Positions 16,136 through 25,004 of a stretch of DNA of 64,000 nt are shown piece after piece (positions within the stretch are counted from its first letter, which is position 1; every line of letters starts with the position of its first letter). A program made the translations under genes and the position numbers. Below the pieces are notes generated by a model. That model worked only from the letters and a program-made list of their open reading frames with translations. It had not been told where the DNA came from and did not search any database. The stretch comes from Streptomyces tibetensis (GTDB lineage: Bacteria; Actinomycetota; Actinomycetes; Streptomycetales; Streptomycetaceae), in assembly GCF_007655005.1 (NCBI RefSeq), contig NZ_SZVW01000025.1:62001-126000 (forward strand), given 5' to 3'.

Positions 16136-17131
16136 CTACGTCCGCTGTACGAAGACCGGTTCGGCCCAGCGGGGCGGCTGCTTGGGCCGCTCCTCCCCCG
16201 TGCCCGGCAGCTGCCGGTCCACCCGCGTGGGCATCCTGGGGGCGTCGGCTTCGCCGCCGGTCGTCGCGGCGCGCAGTGCGGCCACGAACGCGAGGCAGGA
16301 CGGGTACCGGTCGTCGGGGCTCTTGGCGAGGGCCTGGGCGAGGACGGGGTCCACGCGCGGGTCGAGGTCGGGCCGGCCCTCGGTCAGCGGCGGCGGTTCG
16401 TCGTACTGGTGGGCCCAGAGCAGGGCCATGTCGTCGTCGCGGAGGAAGGGCGGATGGCCGGCCAGGGTCTCGAAGACGACGCAGGCGAAGCCGTACACGT
16501 CACAGCGGGCGTCGACCGGCTTGCCGGAGATCTGCTCGGGGGCGACGTAGTCGAGCGTGCCGACGAACTGGCCCACTGTGGTGAAGCCGGTCAGCGACAG
16601 GGACTTCTTCGTCAGGCCGAAGTCGGTGAGGTAGACGTGCTCGGGGTGGTCGCTGTCGGTGCCGCGGGCCACCAGGATGTTGCCCGGCTTGACGTCCCGG
16701 TGGACCAGTCCGTGATCGTGGGCCGCGTCGAGTGCGGAGGCGACCTGGGCGGCGACGCGCAGGGCGGTGACGGGTGGCATCGGGCCCTCGCGGTCGAGGA
16801 CGTGCCGCAGGTCGCTGCCGGGGACGTATCGCATGGCGATGTACAGCACGCCGTCGGTCTCGCCTGCCTCGAACACGGGCACGATGTGCGGGTGGTCGAT
16901 CGCCGCGGCGGCCCGCGACTCGTGGGTGAAGCGGCGGCGGAAGGTGTCGTTGCGGGCGAGTTCGGGGGCGAGCAGCTTCAGGGCGACGGTGCGTTCCAGG
17001 CGCAGGTCGCGGGCCCGGTACACGACGGCCATGCCGCCGCGCCCGATCTCGTGCTCGATCCGGTACCCGGCGATCTGCTGCCCGACCAGCTCGGAGGGCC
17101 GCCCGGCGAACAGGCTCGTCTCGCGGGTCAA
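16136..17131 (-). CDS. Soluble Ser/Thr protein kinase with an FHA-type Thr motif in its tail
   Basis: A 331-residue Hanks-type kinase with all core motifs: glycine loop IGRGGMAVVY, Lys52 (VALK), HRDVKPGN with Asp146, DFG with Asp170, and an activation loop rich in Ser/Thr (SLSLTGFTTVGQFVGTLDY). Unlike PknB-type kinases it has no transmembrane helix or PASTA repeats. The C-terminal tail (about 285-331) includes PTRVD, Thr302, which matches the PTRVV repeats of the protein encoded just upstream. Translation starts at TTG inside that gene's stop (TTGA), so the two are coupled. Third gene of an operon FHA-ABC transporter / repeat protein / kinase; its likely targets are its operon partners (inference). 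Confidence 0.88.
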   Translation of the reverse strand: MTRETSLFAGRPSELVGQQIAGYRIEHEIGRGGMAVVYRARDLRLERTVALKLLAPELARNDTFRRRFTHESRAAAAIDHPHIVPVFEAGETDGVLYIAMRYVPGSDLRHVLDREGPMPPVTALRVAAQVASALDAAHDHGLVHRDVKPGNILVARGTDSDHPEHVYLTDFGLTKKSLSLTGFTTVGQFVGTLDYVAPEQISGKPVDARCDVYGFACVVFETLAGHPPFLRDDDMALLWAHQYDEPPPLTEGRPDLDPRVDPVLAQALAKSPDDRYPSCLAFVAALRAATTGGEADAPRMPTRVDRQLPGTGEERPKQPPRWAEPVFVQRT

Positions 17132-19278
17132 CGCCCGTCACCCTCGGGCGAGACGACCCTGGTGGGCTCATGCCCCACGACCCGCGTGGGCGGCGCGGCG
17201 CCCGGACGATCCGCCTCCTCCTCACCTTCACCCCCGCCCTTGCGCTCCACGGGAGACACGAGGCGCGTGGGCTCGGGCGCATCCGGCGCCACGACCCGCG
17301 TGGGCGGCGCGGCGCCCGGACGATCCGCCTCCTCCTCACCTTCACCCCCGCCCTTGCGCTCCACGGGAGACACGAGGCGCGTGGGCTCGGGAGCGTCGGG
17401 GCTCACGACCCGCGTGGGCTCGGGCGCATCCGGCGCCACGACCCGCGTGGGCGGCGCGGCGCCCGGACGATCCGCCTCCTCCTCGCCTTCGCCCCCGCCC
17501 TTGCGCTCCACGGGGGACACGAGGCGCGTGGGCGCGGGAGCGTCGGGGCTCACGACCCGCGCGGGCTCGGGCGCATCCGGCGCCACGACCCGCGTGGGCG
17601 GCGCGGCGCCCGGACGCTCCGCCTCCTCCTCACCTTCGCCCCCGCCCTTGCGCTCCACGGGGGACACGAGGCGCGTGGGCTCGGGCGCATCGGGAGCCAC
17701 GACCCGAGTGGGCTCGGGCGCATCCGGCGCCACGACCCGCGTGGGCTCCGGAGCGTCGGGGCGCACGACCCGGGTGGGCTCGGGAGCCACGACCCGCGTG
17801 GGCAGCGCGGCGCCCGGACGATCCGCCTCCTCCCCCTTGCGCTCCTCGGGAGACACGAGGCGCGTGGGCTCGGGAGCATCCGAAGCCACGACCCGGGTGG
17901 GCTCATGCCCCACGACCCGCGTGGGCGGCGCGGCGCCCGGACGATCCGCCTCCTCCTCGCCTTCGCCCCCGCCCTTGCGCTCCTCGGGGGACACGAGGCG
18001 CGTGGGCTCGGGCGCATCCGAAGCCACGACCCGGGTGGGCTCCGGAGCGTCGGGGCGCACGACCCGGGGGGGCTCGGGCGCCACGACCCGCGTGGGCGGC
18101 GCGGCGCCCGGACGATCCGCCTCCTCCCCCTTGCGCTCCTCGGGGGACACGAGGCGCGTGGGCTCGGGCGCATCCGGCGCCACGACCCGCGTGGGCGGCG
18201 CGGCGCCCGGACGATCCGCCTCCTCCTCGCCTTCGCCCCCGCCCTTGCGCTCCTCGGGGGACACGAGGCGCGTGGGCTCGGGCGCATCCGGCGCCACGAC
18301 CCGCGTGGGCGGCGCGGCGCCCGGACGATCCGCCTCCTCCTCGCCTTCGCCCCCGCCCTTGCGCTCCTCGGGGGACACGAGGCGCGTGGGCTCGGGCGCA
18401 TCCGGCGCCACGACCCGCGTGGGATCGGGCGCATCCGGTGCCACCACCCGGGTGGGCTCCGGAGCGTCGGGGCGCACGACCCTGGTGGGCTCGGGAGCCA
18501 CGACCCGCGTGGGCTCGGGCGCATCCGAACCCACCACCCGCGTGGGCTCCGGAGCCTCGGGGGGCACGGGCCCCGTCGTCGGTCCGGGGGCCTCGGGCGG
18601 GGCCGTTCCCGAGGGCGAGGGTGCCTCGGGTGGGACCACCCGCGTGGGCCCGGCGGGTGCGCTCTGCGCCGGCGGCGGCGACTTGGCCGGGCCGGCGGCC
18701 TTCCGTGCCCGGGACGGCTCGACGGGATTCTCGGGCGGCACCACTCGCGCCGGGTGTTGCACCGGCGCCGCAGCCGGGCTGGACGCCGTTCCCGCCTCGG
18801 GCGTCTCGTCCGTCGCGTACGTGGTCATCCGGGTGCCGTCGGCGTACACCCAGTGCCCATGGGCGGAGTCGTAGAGCCACACGGACTCACCGTCGACGAC
18901 GACGCCGATCCGCATGCCGTGGGTGCGGGTGCGGAACGACTCGCGGTCGAGGCCGGTCGCGAGGTCCTCCACCGCGGAGCGGTAGCGCGCCAGGGCTTCC
19001 TGCGCCCGGCCCAGCAGCGGCCGCGGATCGGCGGTGCGGGTGAGCGGCCCGTCCGCGGCGGGCGGATCCTGCGGTACGGCGACCAGACGGCGCCCGTCGA
19101 CCCATGCCGACCAGCCGTTGAAGCACAGCACGTGCCCCCAGTCGCCCTGGCGCTCCAGCAGCTGCACCGGCAGCAGGGGATCGAGGTCCACGGTGGGCCG
19201 GGCCGGGTCGGGGGCCTCCCAGGCGGGCATCCCGTGCTGCGGGACGACGTGTGTGGGCCGGAAGCCGGGGGTCGTCAT
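17128..19278 (-). CDS. Repeat protein with 31 PTR(V/L)V motifs, candidate multivalent phosphothreonine scaffold
   Basis: A 716-residue protein with two unlike halves. Residues 1-160 are non-repetitive, with an SH3-like stretch (GDWGHVLCFNGWSAWVDGRRL) and a Trp/Tyr-rich segment (GESVWLYDSAHGHWVYADG). From 211 to the end it is repeats: I count 22 PTRVV and 9 PTRLV, three decayed copies (PARVV twice, PPRVV once) and an N-terminal PTHVV. They are separated by Pro/Ala/Asp spacers or by nine acidic-basic linkers of ERKGGGEGEEEADRPG type, in a 38-residue unit. In every intact repeat the residue at Thr+3 is Val. No signal peptide or membrane segment. It starts 9 bases after the FHA-ABC gene and runs into the kinase gene. 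A phosphorylated scaffold for the transporter's FHA domains is inferred. Confidence 0.75.
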   Translation of the reverse strand: MTTPGFRPTHVVPQHGMPAWEAPDPARPTVDLDPLLPVQLLERQGDWGHVLCFNGWSAWVDGRRLVAVPQDPPAADGPLTRTADPRPLLGRAQEALARYRSAVEDLATGLDRESFRTRTHGMRIGVVVDGESVWLYDSAHGHWVYADGTRMTTYATDETPEAGTASSPAAAPVQHPARVVPPENPVEPSRARKAAGPAKSPPPAQSAPAGPTRVVPPEAPSPSGTAPPEAPGPTTGPVPPEAPEPTRVVGSDAPEPTRVVAPEPTRVVRPDAPEPTRVVAPDAPDPTRVVAPDAPEPTRLVSPEERKGGGEGEEEADRPGAAPPTRVVAPDAPEPTRLVSPEERKGGGEGEEEADRPGAAPPTRVVAPDAPEPTRLVSPEERKGEEADRPGAAPPTRVVAPEPPRVVRPDAPEPTRVVASDAPEPTRLVSPEERKGGGEGEEEADRPGAAPPTRVVGHEPTRVVASDAPEPTRLVSPEERKGEEADRPGAALPTRVVAPEPTRVVRPDAPEPTRVVAPDAPEPTRVVAPDAPEPTRLVSPVERKGGGEGEEEAERPGAAPPTRVVAPDAPEPARVVSPDAPAPTRLVSPVERKGGGEGEEEADRPGAAPPTRVVAPDAPEPTRVVSPDAPEPTRLVSPVERKGGGEGEEEADRPGAAPPTRVVAPDAPEPTRLVSPVERKGGGEGEEEADRPGAAPPTRVVGHEPTRVVSPEGDGR
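17140..18650. repeat. 114-bp minisatellite array inside the repeat-protein gene
   Basis: Near-identical DNA units recur through about 1.5 kb; for example the unit beginning at 18181 recurs at 18295, exactly 114 bp (38 codons) later. Shorter variants lack the acidic linker or carry extra 24-36 bp PTRVV units. All changes keep the minus-strand frame. Because of the repeats, the other five frames also show long open frames, which are not genes. Confidence 0.85.
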
Positions 19279-19287
19279 CGGCGCTCC

Positions 19288-21627
19288 CTACTTCCGCATG
19301 ACGGCCGGTTCGTGCCGGCGCAGCATGCGGGACACCAGGAACCCGAAGAGCACCGACAGGACGACCAGCATCCCGACGTCCAGCAGCCACGTGCCCACCG
19401 CATGCTCGAAGAGCGGGTCCTTCGTCAGGTCGTCGGGCACGATCCGGGCGAGCCCCACGGTGCCGGCCATCGCGGCCAGCGCCCAGCGCGCCGGCACCAG
19501 CCAGCCGAGTTGCTCGAGCCCCGGGGTGTCGGCCAGCTTCAACAGGGCTCCGCAGAAGACGACCTGGACGATGGCGATGAGCACCAGCAGCGGCATCGTC
19601 ACCTCTTCCTTGCGCACCAGGGCCGAGACGAGCAGGCCGAGCATCATCGCCGTGAACGCGAGCAGGGCGACGGCGACCGTGATCTCCACCAGCGGCGGCA
19701 TCAGCACGCCTTCGCCGCCCGGTGCGTTGAGATCCACGCCGAACAGGGCGACCAGGGTCAGCACCACCGCCTGGAGCACGGTGATGACGCCCAGGACGAT
19801 GACCTTGGACATCAGGTACGCCGATCTGGACAGGCCGACCGCCCGTTCCCGCTGGTAGATCACGCGTTCCTTGACGAGTTCGCGGACGGCGTTGGCGGCC
19901 CCGGTGAGCACCGCACCGACGCACAGGATGAGCAGCGCGTTCATCGCCGTGTCCTGCGTCAGTTTGCCGCCCGCCAGGGCGCGGGCCATCGCGCCCATCA
20001 CGAACGGCAGGGCGATCATGATGATCAGGAAGGTGCGGTCGGCGCTGAGCGCGGCCGCGTACCGGCGCACCAGCGTGCCGAGTTGGGCACCCCGGCTGCG
20101 CGGCCGGGGCGGAGCGGTGATGACGACGGGCTCGGACCGGGGCTGCTGGGGCTGCGCGGAGGCGTCGCTCACGTACCGACCGTGGAAAGGCGAGGCGAGG
20201 TACTCCCCCGCCCAGTCCCGGTCCGTGTCCCGTTCGAAGGCCTCGAAGGCCTCCGGCCACTCCTCGAAACCGAAGAAGGACAGGGCGTCCTCGGGCGGCC
20301 CGTAGTAGGCGATCTTGCCGCCGGGCGCGAGGACCAGCAGCCGGTCGCACACGTCCAGGCTGAGCACGCTGTGGGTGACGACGATGACGGTCCGGCCGTC
20401 GTCGGCGAGGCCGCGCAGCATGTGCATCACCGAGCGGTCCATGCCGGGGTCGAGGCCGGAGGTCGGCTCGTCGAGGAACAGCAGCGACGGCTTCGTCAGC
20501 AGTTCCAGGGCCACGCTGACGCGCTTGCGCTGGCCGCCGGACAGGCTGTGCACCGGCTGGTCGGCGCGCTGTTCCAGGCCCAGTTCGCGGATGACCTCGT
20601 CGACCCGGGCGCGCCGCTCGGCCTTGGCGGTGTCCTGCGGGAAGCGCAGTTCGGCGGCGTAGGAGAGGGCTTTGCGGACGGTCAGCTGCGCGTGCAGGAT
20701 GTCGTCCTGCGGGACCAGTCCGATGCGCTGGCGCAGCTCGGCGTAGTCGCGGTAGAGGTCACGGCCGTCGTAGAGGACGGTGCCGTGGCCCGCGGGCCGC
20801 TGGCCGGTGAGGGCGTTGAGGAGCGTGGACTTGCCGGCGCCGCTCGGGCCGACGACGGCGAGCAGGCACTTCTCCCCCACCGGGAAGGACACGTGGTCCA
20901 GCAGCGTCTTGCGGCCGCGGTCGACGCTGACGGCGAGGTCCTGCACGTCGAGGGAGACCTCGCCGGTGTCGACGTACTCCTGGAGTTGGTCGCCGACGAG
21001 GCAGAAGGCCGAGTGGCCGATGCCGACGATGTCGCCCGGGCCGACCGGGGCGCTGGTGACGCGGCTGCCGTTGAGGTAGGTGCCGTTGTGGCTGCCCAGG
21101 TCGGTGATCTCGTAGGTTCCGTCGGCCAGGGCGCGCAGTTCGGCGTGCCGACGGGATACCACGAGGTCGTCGATGACCAGGTCGTTGTCGGTGGCGCGGC
21201 CGATGCGGACGGTGCGGGAGGGCAACGGCCGTACGGTCGTGGGCTGCCGGTAGGTGCCGGTGTGGGCCGGCATGGAGACTGCGGAGGGGCGTTCCGGCCT
21301 GCGTGCGGCGGGGGCGGGGCGTCCCGTCAGGGTCATGCGGGGTCCGTCGGCCGGATTGCCGAAGCGGATGACGCTGCCGGGCCCGACGTCCCGTTCACGG
21401 ATGCGGCGGCCGTCGGCGTAGGTGCCGTTGGTGCTGTGCTCGTCCTCGATCGTCCAGTGACCGTCCTCGGGCTTCAGCACCGCGTGGTGCCAGGACACCC
21501 GGTCGTCGTCGATGACGATGTCGCACAACGGGTCGCGCCCTACGTGGTAGTCGTGGCCCGGGATCATCACGGTGGTGCCCGTCTCCGTCTCCAGGACGAG
21601 CTCTGGTGCTACCGAGGGTTGCGCCAT
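19288..21627 (-). CDS. ABCG-type transporter with two N-terminal FHA domains (Rv1747-like)
   Basis: A 779-residue fusion: FHA domain 1 (about 25-100, HVGRDPLCDIVIDDDRVSWHH and STNGTYADG), a linker with several Thr (HTGTYRQPTTVRP), FHA domain 2 (about 135-215, RIGRATDNDLVIDDLVVSRRH and GSHNGTYLNG), an ABC ATPase (Walker A GPSGAGKST, signature LSGGQRKR, Walker B LLFLDEP) and a C-terminal ABC2 membrane domain of six helices. FHA domains bind phosphothreonine. The layout equals M. tuberculosis Rv1747, which is phosphorylated by PknF and clusters in membranes. First gene of the operon with the repeat protein and kinase. The exported substrate is unknown; the ATG seems to be leaderless. Confidence 0.9.
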   Translation of the reverse strand: MAQPSVAPELVLETETGTTVMIPGHDYHVGRDPLCDIVIDDDRVSWHHAVLKPEDGHWTIEDEHSTNGTYADGRRIRERDVGPGSVIRFGNPADGPRMTLTGRPAPAARRPERPSAVSMPAHTGTYRQPTTVRPLPSRTVRIGRATDNDLVIDDLVVSRRHAELRALADGTYEITDLGSHNGTYLNGSRVTSAPVGPGDIVGIGHSAFCLVGDQLQEYVDTGEVSLDVQDLAVSVDRGRKTLLDHVSFPVGEKCLLAVVGPSGAGKSTLLNALTGQRPAGHGTVLYDGRDLYRDYAELRQRIGLVPQDDILHAQLTVRKALSYAAELRFPQDTAKAERRARVDEVIRELGLEQRADQPVHSLSGGQRKRVSVALELLTKPSLLFLDEPTSGLDPGMDRSVMHMLRGLADDGRTVIVVTHSVLSLDVCDRLLVLAPGGKIAYYGPPEDALSFFGFEEWPEAFEAFERDTDRDWAGEYLASPFHGRYVSDASAQPQQPRSEPVVITAPPRPRSRGAQLGTLVRRYAAALSADRTFLIIMIALPFVMGAMARALAGGKLTQDTAMNALLILCVGAVLTGAANAVRELVKERVIYQRERAVGLSRSAYLMSKVIVLGVITVLQAVVLTLVALFGVDLNAPGGEGVLMPPLVEITVAVALLAFTAMMLGLLVSALVRKEEVTMPLLVLIAIVQVVFCGALLKLADTPGLEQLGWLVPARWALAAMAGTVGLARIVPDDLTKDPLFEHAVGTWLLDVGMLVVLSVLFGFLVSRMLRRHEPAVMRK

Positions 21628-21634
21628 GGTCAAG

Positions 21635-21640
21635 ATTCTA
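21635..21640 (-). promoter_or_regulatory. -10 box of a probable leaderless promoter for the FHA-ABC operon
   Basis: On the minus strand TAGAAT ends seven bases before the ATG at 21627, so transcription would begin at or next to the start codon. No Shine-Dalgarno sequence is present, which fits a leaderless message. The -35 region is weak. Confidence 0.5.
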
Positions 21641-21682
21641 CCGATGTGCCCTGGTACGCGCCTGGGCGAAGAGGTGCGCAGG

Positions 21683-22093
21683 TCAACCGACGGTGATGCC
21701 GACGAAGGGGGCGGTGCGCTGCATCCGCAGGGCGTCCACGGACTCGGCGAGCAATTCGTACTCGGTGGTGTCGTCACTGGTGGCGATGCGCACCAGCCGT
21801 CCGGCCGCCAACTCCTCGGCGACCCGCTCCTGCTGGGCGGGATCGGCGCACCAGGCGCGCAGCAGCATGGGCACGTCGGGCACGGTGGGGGCGACCGGCA
21901 CGAGCGAGCCCTGCGGTAAGTGCTCGGCGTCCGGCCGGGGGTCGAGGCGCTGGGCGATCCAGGAGGCGCGGTCGCGCAGCCACCACAGGGCCAGGGCGAG
22001 GGTGGGCGCCCGGTAGGTGCCGAGGGGGACTCCGATCCGGCGGCCGTCGCACACTCCGTACGCCGTGACGTGGCACAGAAACTCGTCGTGCAC
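21683..22093 (-). CDS. Conserved hypothetical protein
   Basis: A 136-residue acidic protein with no recognised domain. It begins HDEFLCHVTAYGVCDGRRIG, has a central segment with Arg/Trp (TLALALWWLRDRASWIAQRL) and ends near TAPFVGITVG. The GTG at 22093 is preceded by GGGGGAGGG, a strong ribosome-binding site, which fixes the start. No membrane segment or signal. It lies upstream of the FHA-ABC operon on the same strand with a 55-bp gap that holds that operon's -10 box, so it is probably transcribed separately. Confidence 0.6.
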   Translation of the reverse strand: MHDEFLCHVTAYGVCDGRRIGVPLGTYRAPTLALALWWLRDRASWIAQRLDPRPDAEHLPQGSLVPVAPTVPDVPMLLRAWCADPAQQERVAEELAAGRLVRIATSDDTTEYELLAESVDALRMQRTAPFVGITVG

Positions 22094-22428
22094 GTGACCC
22101 TCCCCCGTAGCCCTGCCCGTCTGCCGGCCGGCCTCGCCCCTTCTGCGGTTCGCGTGCTGTGCGTGAAGGCGCCGTCGCTCGATGTGAAAAGCGCTCTCGC
22201 AGGTCAGTATGTTCACTACTGAATCACTGTCACCACGACTTTCCGGCCACTCTCCTGGCATATTCACCCCCCGAGTTGGCCGAAATCCGGCGAGCGGTGG
22301 CGACGGCCCATGACTGCGGAGGTAATCGACGCTCCCGGCGGGTGCGGGCAAGGTGGTCGTACCGGGTCGGCCGAGCGCGGGCCCGGTCCCTGACCAGCAG
22401 TGACAACCTTTCCGGAGGCTGATCTCCC
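22094..22428. other. Divergent intergenic region
   Basis: 335 bp between the hypothetical gene (minus) and the SnoaL gene (plus). There is an AT-richer patch near 22200-22240 suited to promoters, and GGAGG at 22413-22417 before the SnoaL start. I see no small gene, repeat or RNA signature. Confidence 0.5.
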
Positions 22429-22812
22429 ATGTCCGCAACCGCCCCCCGCCACGAGGACGCCGTCGCCCGCTACTTCGAGGCCTGGAACGCCGACAACGGC
22501 TCGGCACGCGCAAAGGCGGTCGCCGCCGCCTGGACCGAGGACGGCAGGTACACCGATCCCCTGGCCGACGTCAGCGGCCACGAGGGGATCGCCGCGGTGA
22601 TCGCGGCGGCCCGGGAGCAGTTCCCCGGTTTCGAGTTCCGGCTCACCGGTGGTGTCGACGGGCATCACGACATCGCCCGCTTCTCGTGGGAGCTGGTGAG
22701 CACGGTCGACGGCTCGGCGCCGGTCGCCGGGTCGGATGTGATCACCCTGGACGGGCAGGGCCGTATCAGGGCCGTGCTCGGCTTCCTGGACCGGCTGCCC
22801 GCCGGGGCGTGA
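22429..22812 (+). CDS. SnoaL/NTF2-like protein
   Basis: A 127-residue alpha+beta cone (NTF2-like) protein: N-terminal helix ARYFEAWNADNG, then WTEDGRYTDPLADVSGHEGI, the typical pocket segment of SnoaL-like polyketide cyclases and isomerases, and the closing strands DVITLDGQGRIRAVLGFLDR. Many members bind or isomerise small hydrophobic molecules, others have no known activity. It stands alone, followed by tandem hairpins. The ATG lies 11 bases after GGAGG, a slightly long spacing. Confidence 0.8.
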   Translation: MSATAPRHEDAVARYFEAWNADNGSARAKAVAAAWTEDGRYTDPLADVSGHEGIAAVIAAAREQFPGFEFRLTGGVDGHHDIARFSWELVSTVDGSAPVAGSDVITLDGQGRIRAVLGFLDRLPAGA

Positions 22813-22838
22813 GTCCGGCGCCTGCGATGCACCTCGAG

Positions 22839-22899
22839 GAGCGGATCAGCTCGTCAGCCGATCCGCTCGTGGCTCGGGTGCCCGGGGGCCGCCCCGGGC
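22839..22899. terminator. Two tandem hairpins between convergent genes
   Basis: GAGCGGATC (22839-22847) pairs with GATCCGCTC (22860-22868); GCCCGGGG (22880-22887) pairs with CCCCGGGC (22892-22899). They fill the gap between the SnoaL stop (22812) and the aldo/keto reductase stop (22909) and probably terminate both. Confidence 0.65.
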
Positions 22900-22908
22900 A
22901 GGCGCCCG

Positions 22909-23970
<1,062 letters not shown>

Positions 23971-24019
23971 ACGTCCAACAGAAGAATCCGATGGAATTCA
24001 GCGGCTACGCTTCTCAGTC

Positions 24020-24937
24020 ATGGAACTGCGTCACCTGCAGCACTTCGTCGCGGTCGCCGAGGACCAGCACTTCACCCGCGCGGCGGAACGCCTCTTGGTG
24101 TCCCAGTCGGGCCTGTCGGCGTCCATCCGGGCCCTGGAGCGGGAGCTGCAGACGCCGCTGTTCGTCCGCACCACCCGCCGGGTGACGCTCACCCCGGCCG
24201 GACGGGCGCTGCTCGGCGAGGCGGAGCGCATCCTCGCGCAGGTCCGCTCGGCGCACGAGGCGGTGGCCGCGGTGCAGGGCGTGCTGCGCGGGATGCTCGC
24301 GCTCGGCTCCGAGCAGTGCATCGCCGGGGTGCATGTGGCGGGGCTGCTGGCGGCCTTCCGAAGACGCCACCCGGACGTGGAGATCTGTCTGCGGCAGGCG
24401 GGCTCGGGCGCCCTCGCCGAGGAGGTCGCGGCCGGGCGGCTGGATCTGGCGTTCGCGGTGCGCACCGCCCAGGAGGACACCGACCAGCTGCGGACCGTGC
24501 CGCTGACCTGCGAGCCGATGACCGTGCTGTGTCATCCGAGCCACCGGCTCGCGGCGGCCGGGGCCGCGGTGACGCCGGAGGATCTCGGCGGTGAGGTCTT
24601 CGTCGACTTCCATCCGGACTGGGGGCCGCGGCGCACCACCGACGCCGCGTTCGCCGCGGCGGGTGTCCGCCGGAGCGTCGCCCTGGAGGTCAACGACGTG
24701 CACAGCCTCCTCGACCTCGTCGACGAGGACCTGGGCATCGCCGTCGTGCCACGTCACTTCCGGCACAAGCGGGCCTCGCTGACCGCCCTGCCGGTGACGG
24801 GCGCCGAAGACGCCGTGTACGAGACGGTGGCCCTGCTCCCGCCCGAGCAGGCGACCAGTCCGGCGGCCCGGGCTCTGATGGGCCTGCTGGAAACAGGGGG
24901 TCTGGCACCACCCCAGGAGGGTGTCCACCCCTCCTGA
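24020..24937 (+). CDS. LysR-family transcriptional regulator
   Basis: A 305-residue LysR regulator: winged helix-turn-helix at residues 1-60 (RHLQHFVAVAEDQHFTRAAE ... LSASIRALERELQTPLFVR), then a two-lobe effector domain with a GSEQCIAGVHVAGLL start. It is divergent from the aldo/keto reductase with a shared 49-bp region, the classical arrangement for a LysR regulator and its target. There is no ribosome-binding site; a -10-like TACGCT at 24006-24011 ends eight bases before the ATG, suggesting a leaderless message. Effector unknown. Confidence 0.88.
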   Translation: MELRHLQHFVAVAEDQHFTRAAERLLVSQSGLSASIRALERELQTPLFVRTTRRVTLTPAGRALLGEAERILAQVRSAHEAVAAVQGVLRGMLALGSEQCIAGVHVAGLLAAFRRRHPDVEICLRQAGSGALAEEVAAGRLDLAFAVRTAQEDTDQLRTVPLTCEPMTVLCHPSHRLAAAGAAVTPEDLGGEVFVDFHPDWGPRRTTDAAFAAAGVRRSVALEVNDVHSLLDLVDEDLGIAVVPRHFRHKRASLTALPVTGAEDAVYETVALLPPEQATSPAARALMGLLETGGLAPPQEGVHPS

Positions 24938-25004
24938 CCCGATCCGTCCCGCACAGCAGACTCGTGACCGTTCCCGAAGGCGACGACGGTCAGGAGCAGG
25001 GCAG

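Noticed and set aside
17140..18650. Possible CRISPR array or satellite DNA
   Set aside because: Units are 114 bp, in frame and contiguous, with no unique spacers of uniform length and no cas genes, so this is a coding minisatellite.
17170..21696. A plus-strand open frame of about 1500 codons and other long frames through the repeat region
   Set aside because: GC-rich tandem repeats keep several frames open at once. Only the minus-strand frame has a non-repetitive conserved N-terminus, a ribosome-binding site, and a start and stop that fit the operon.
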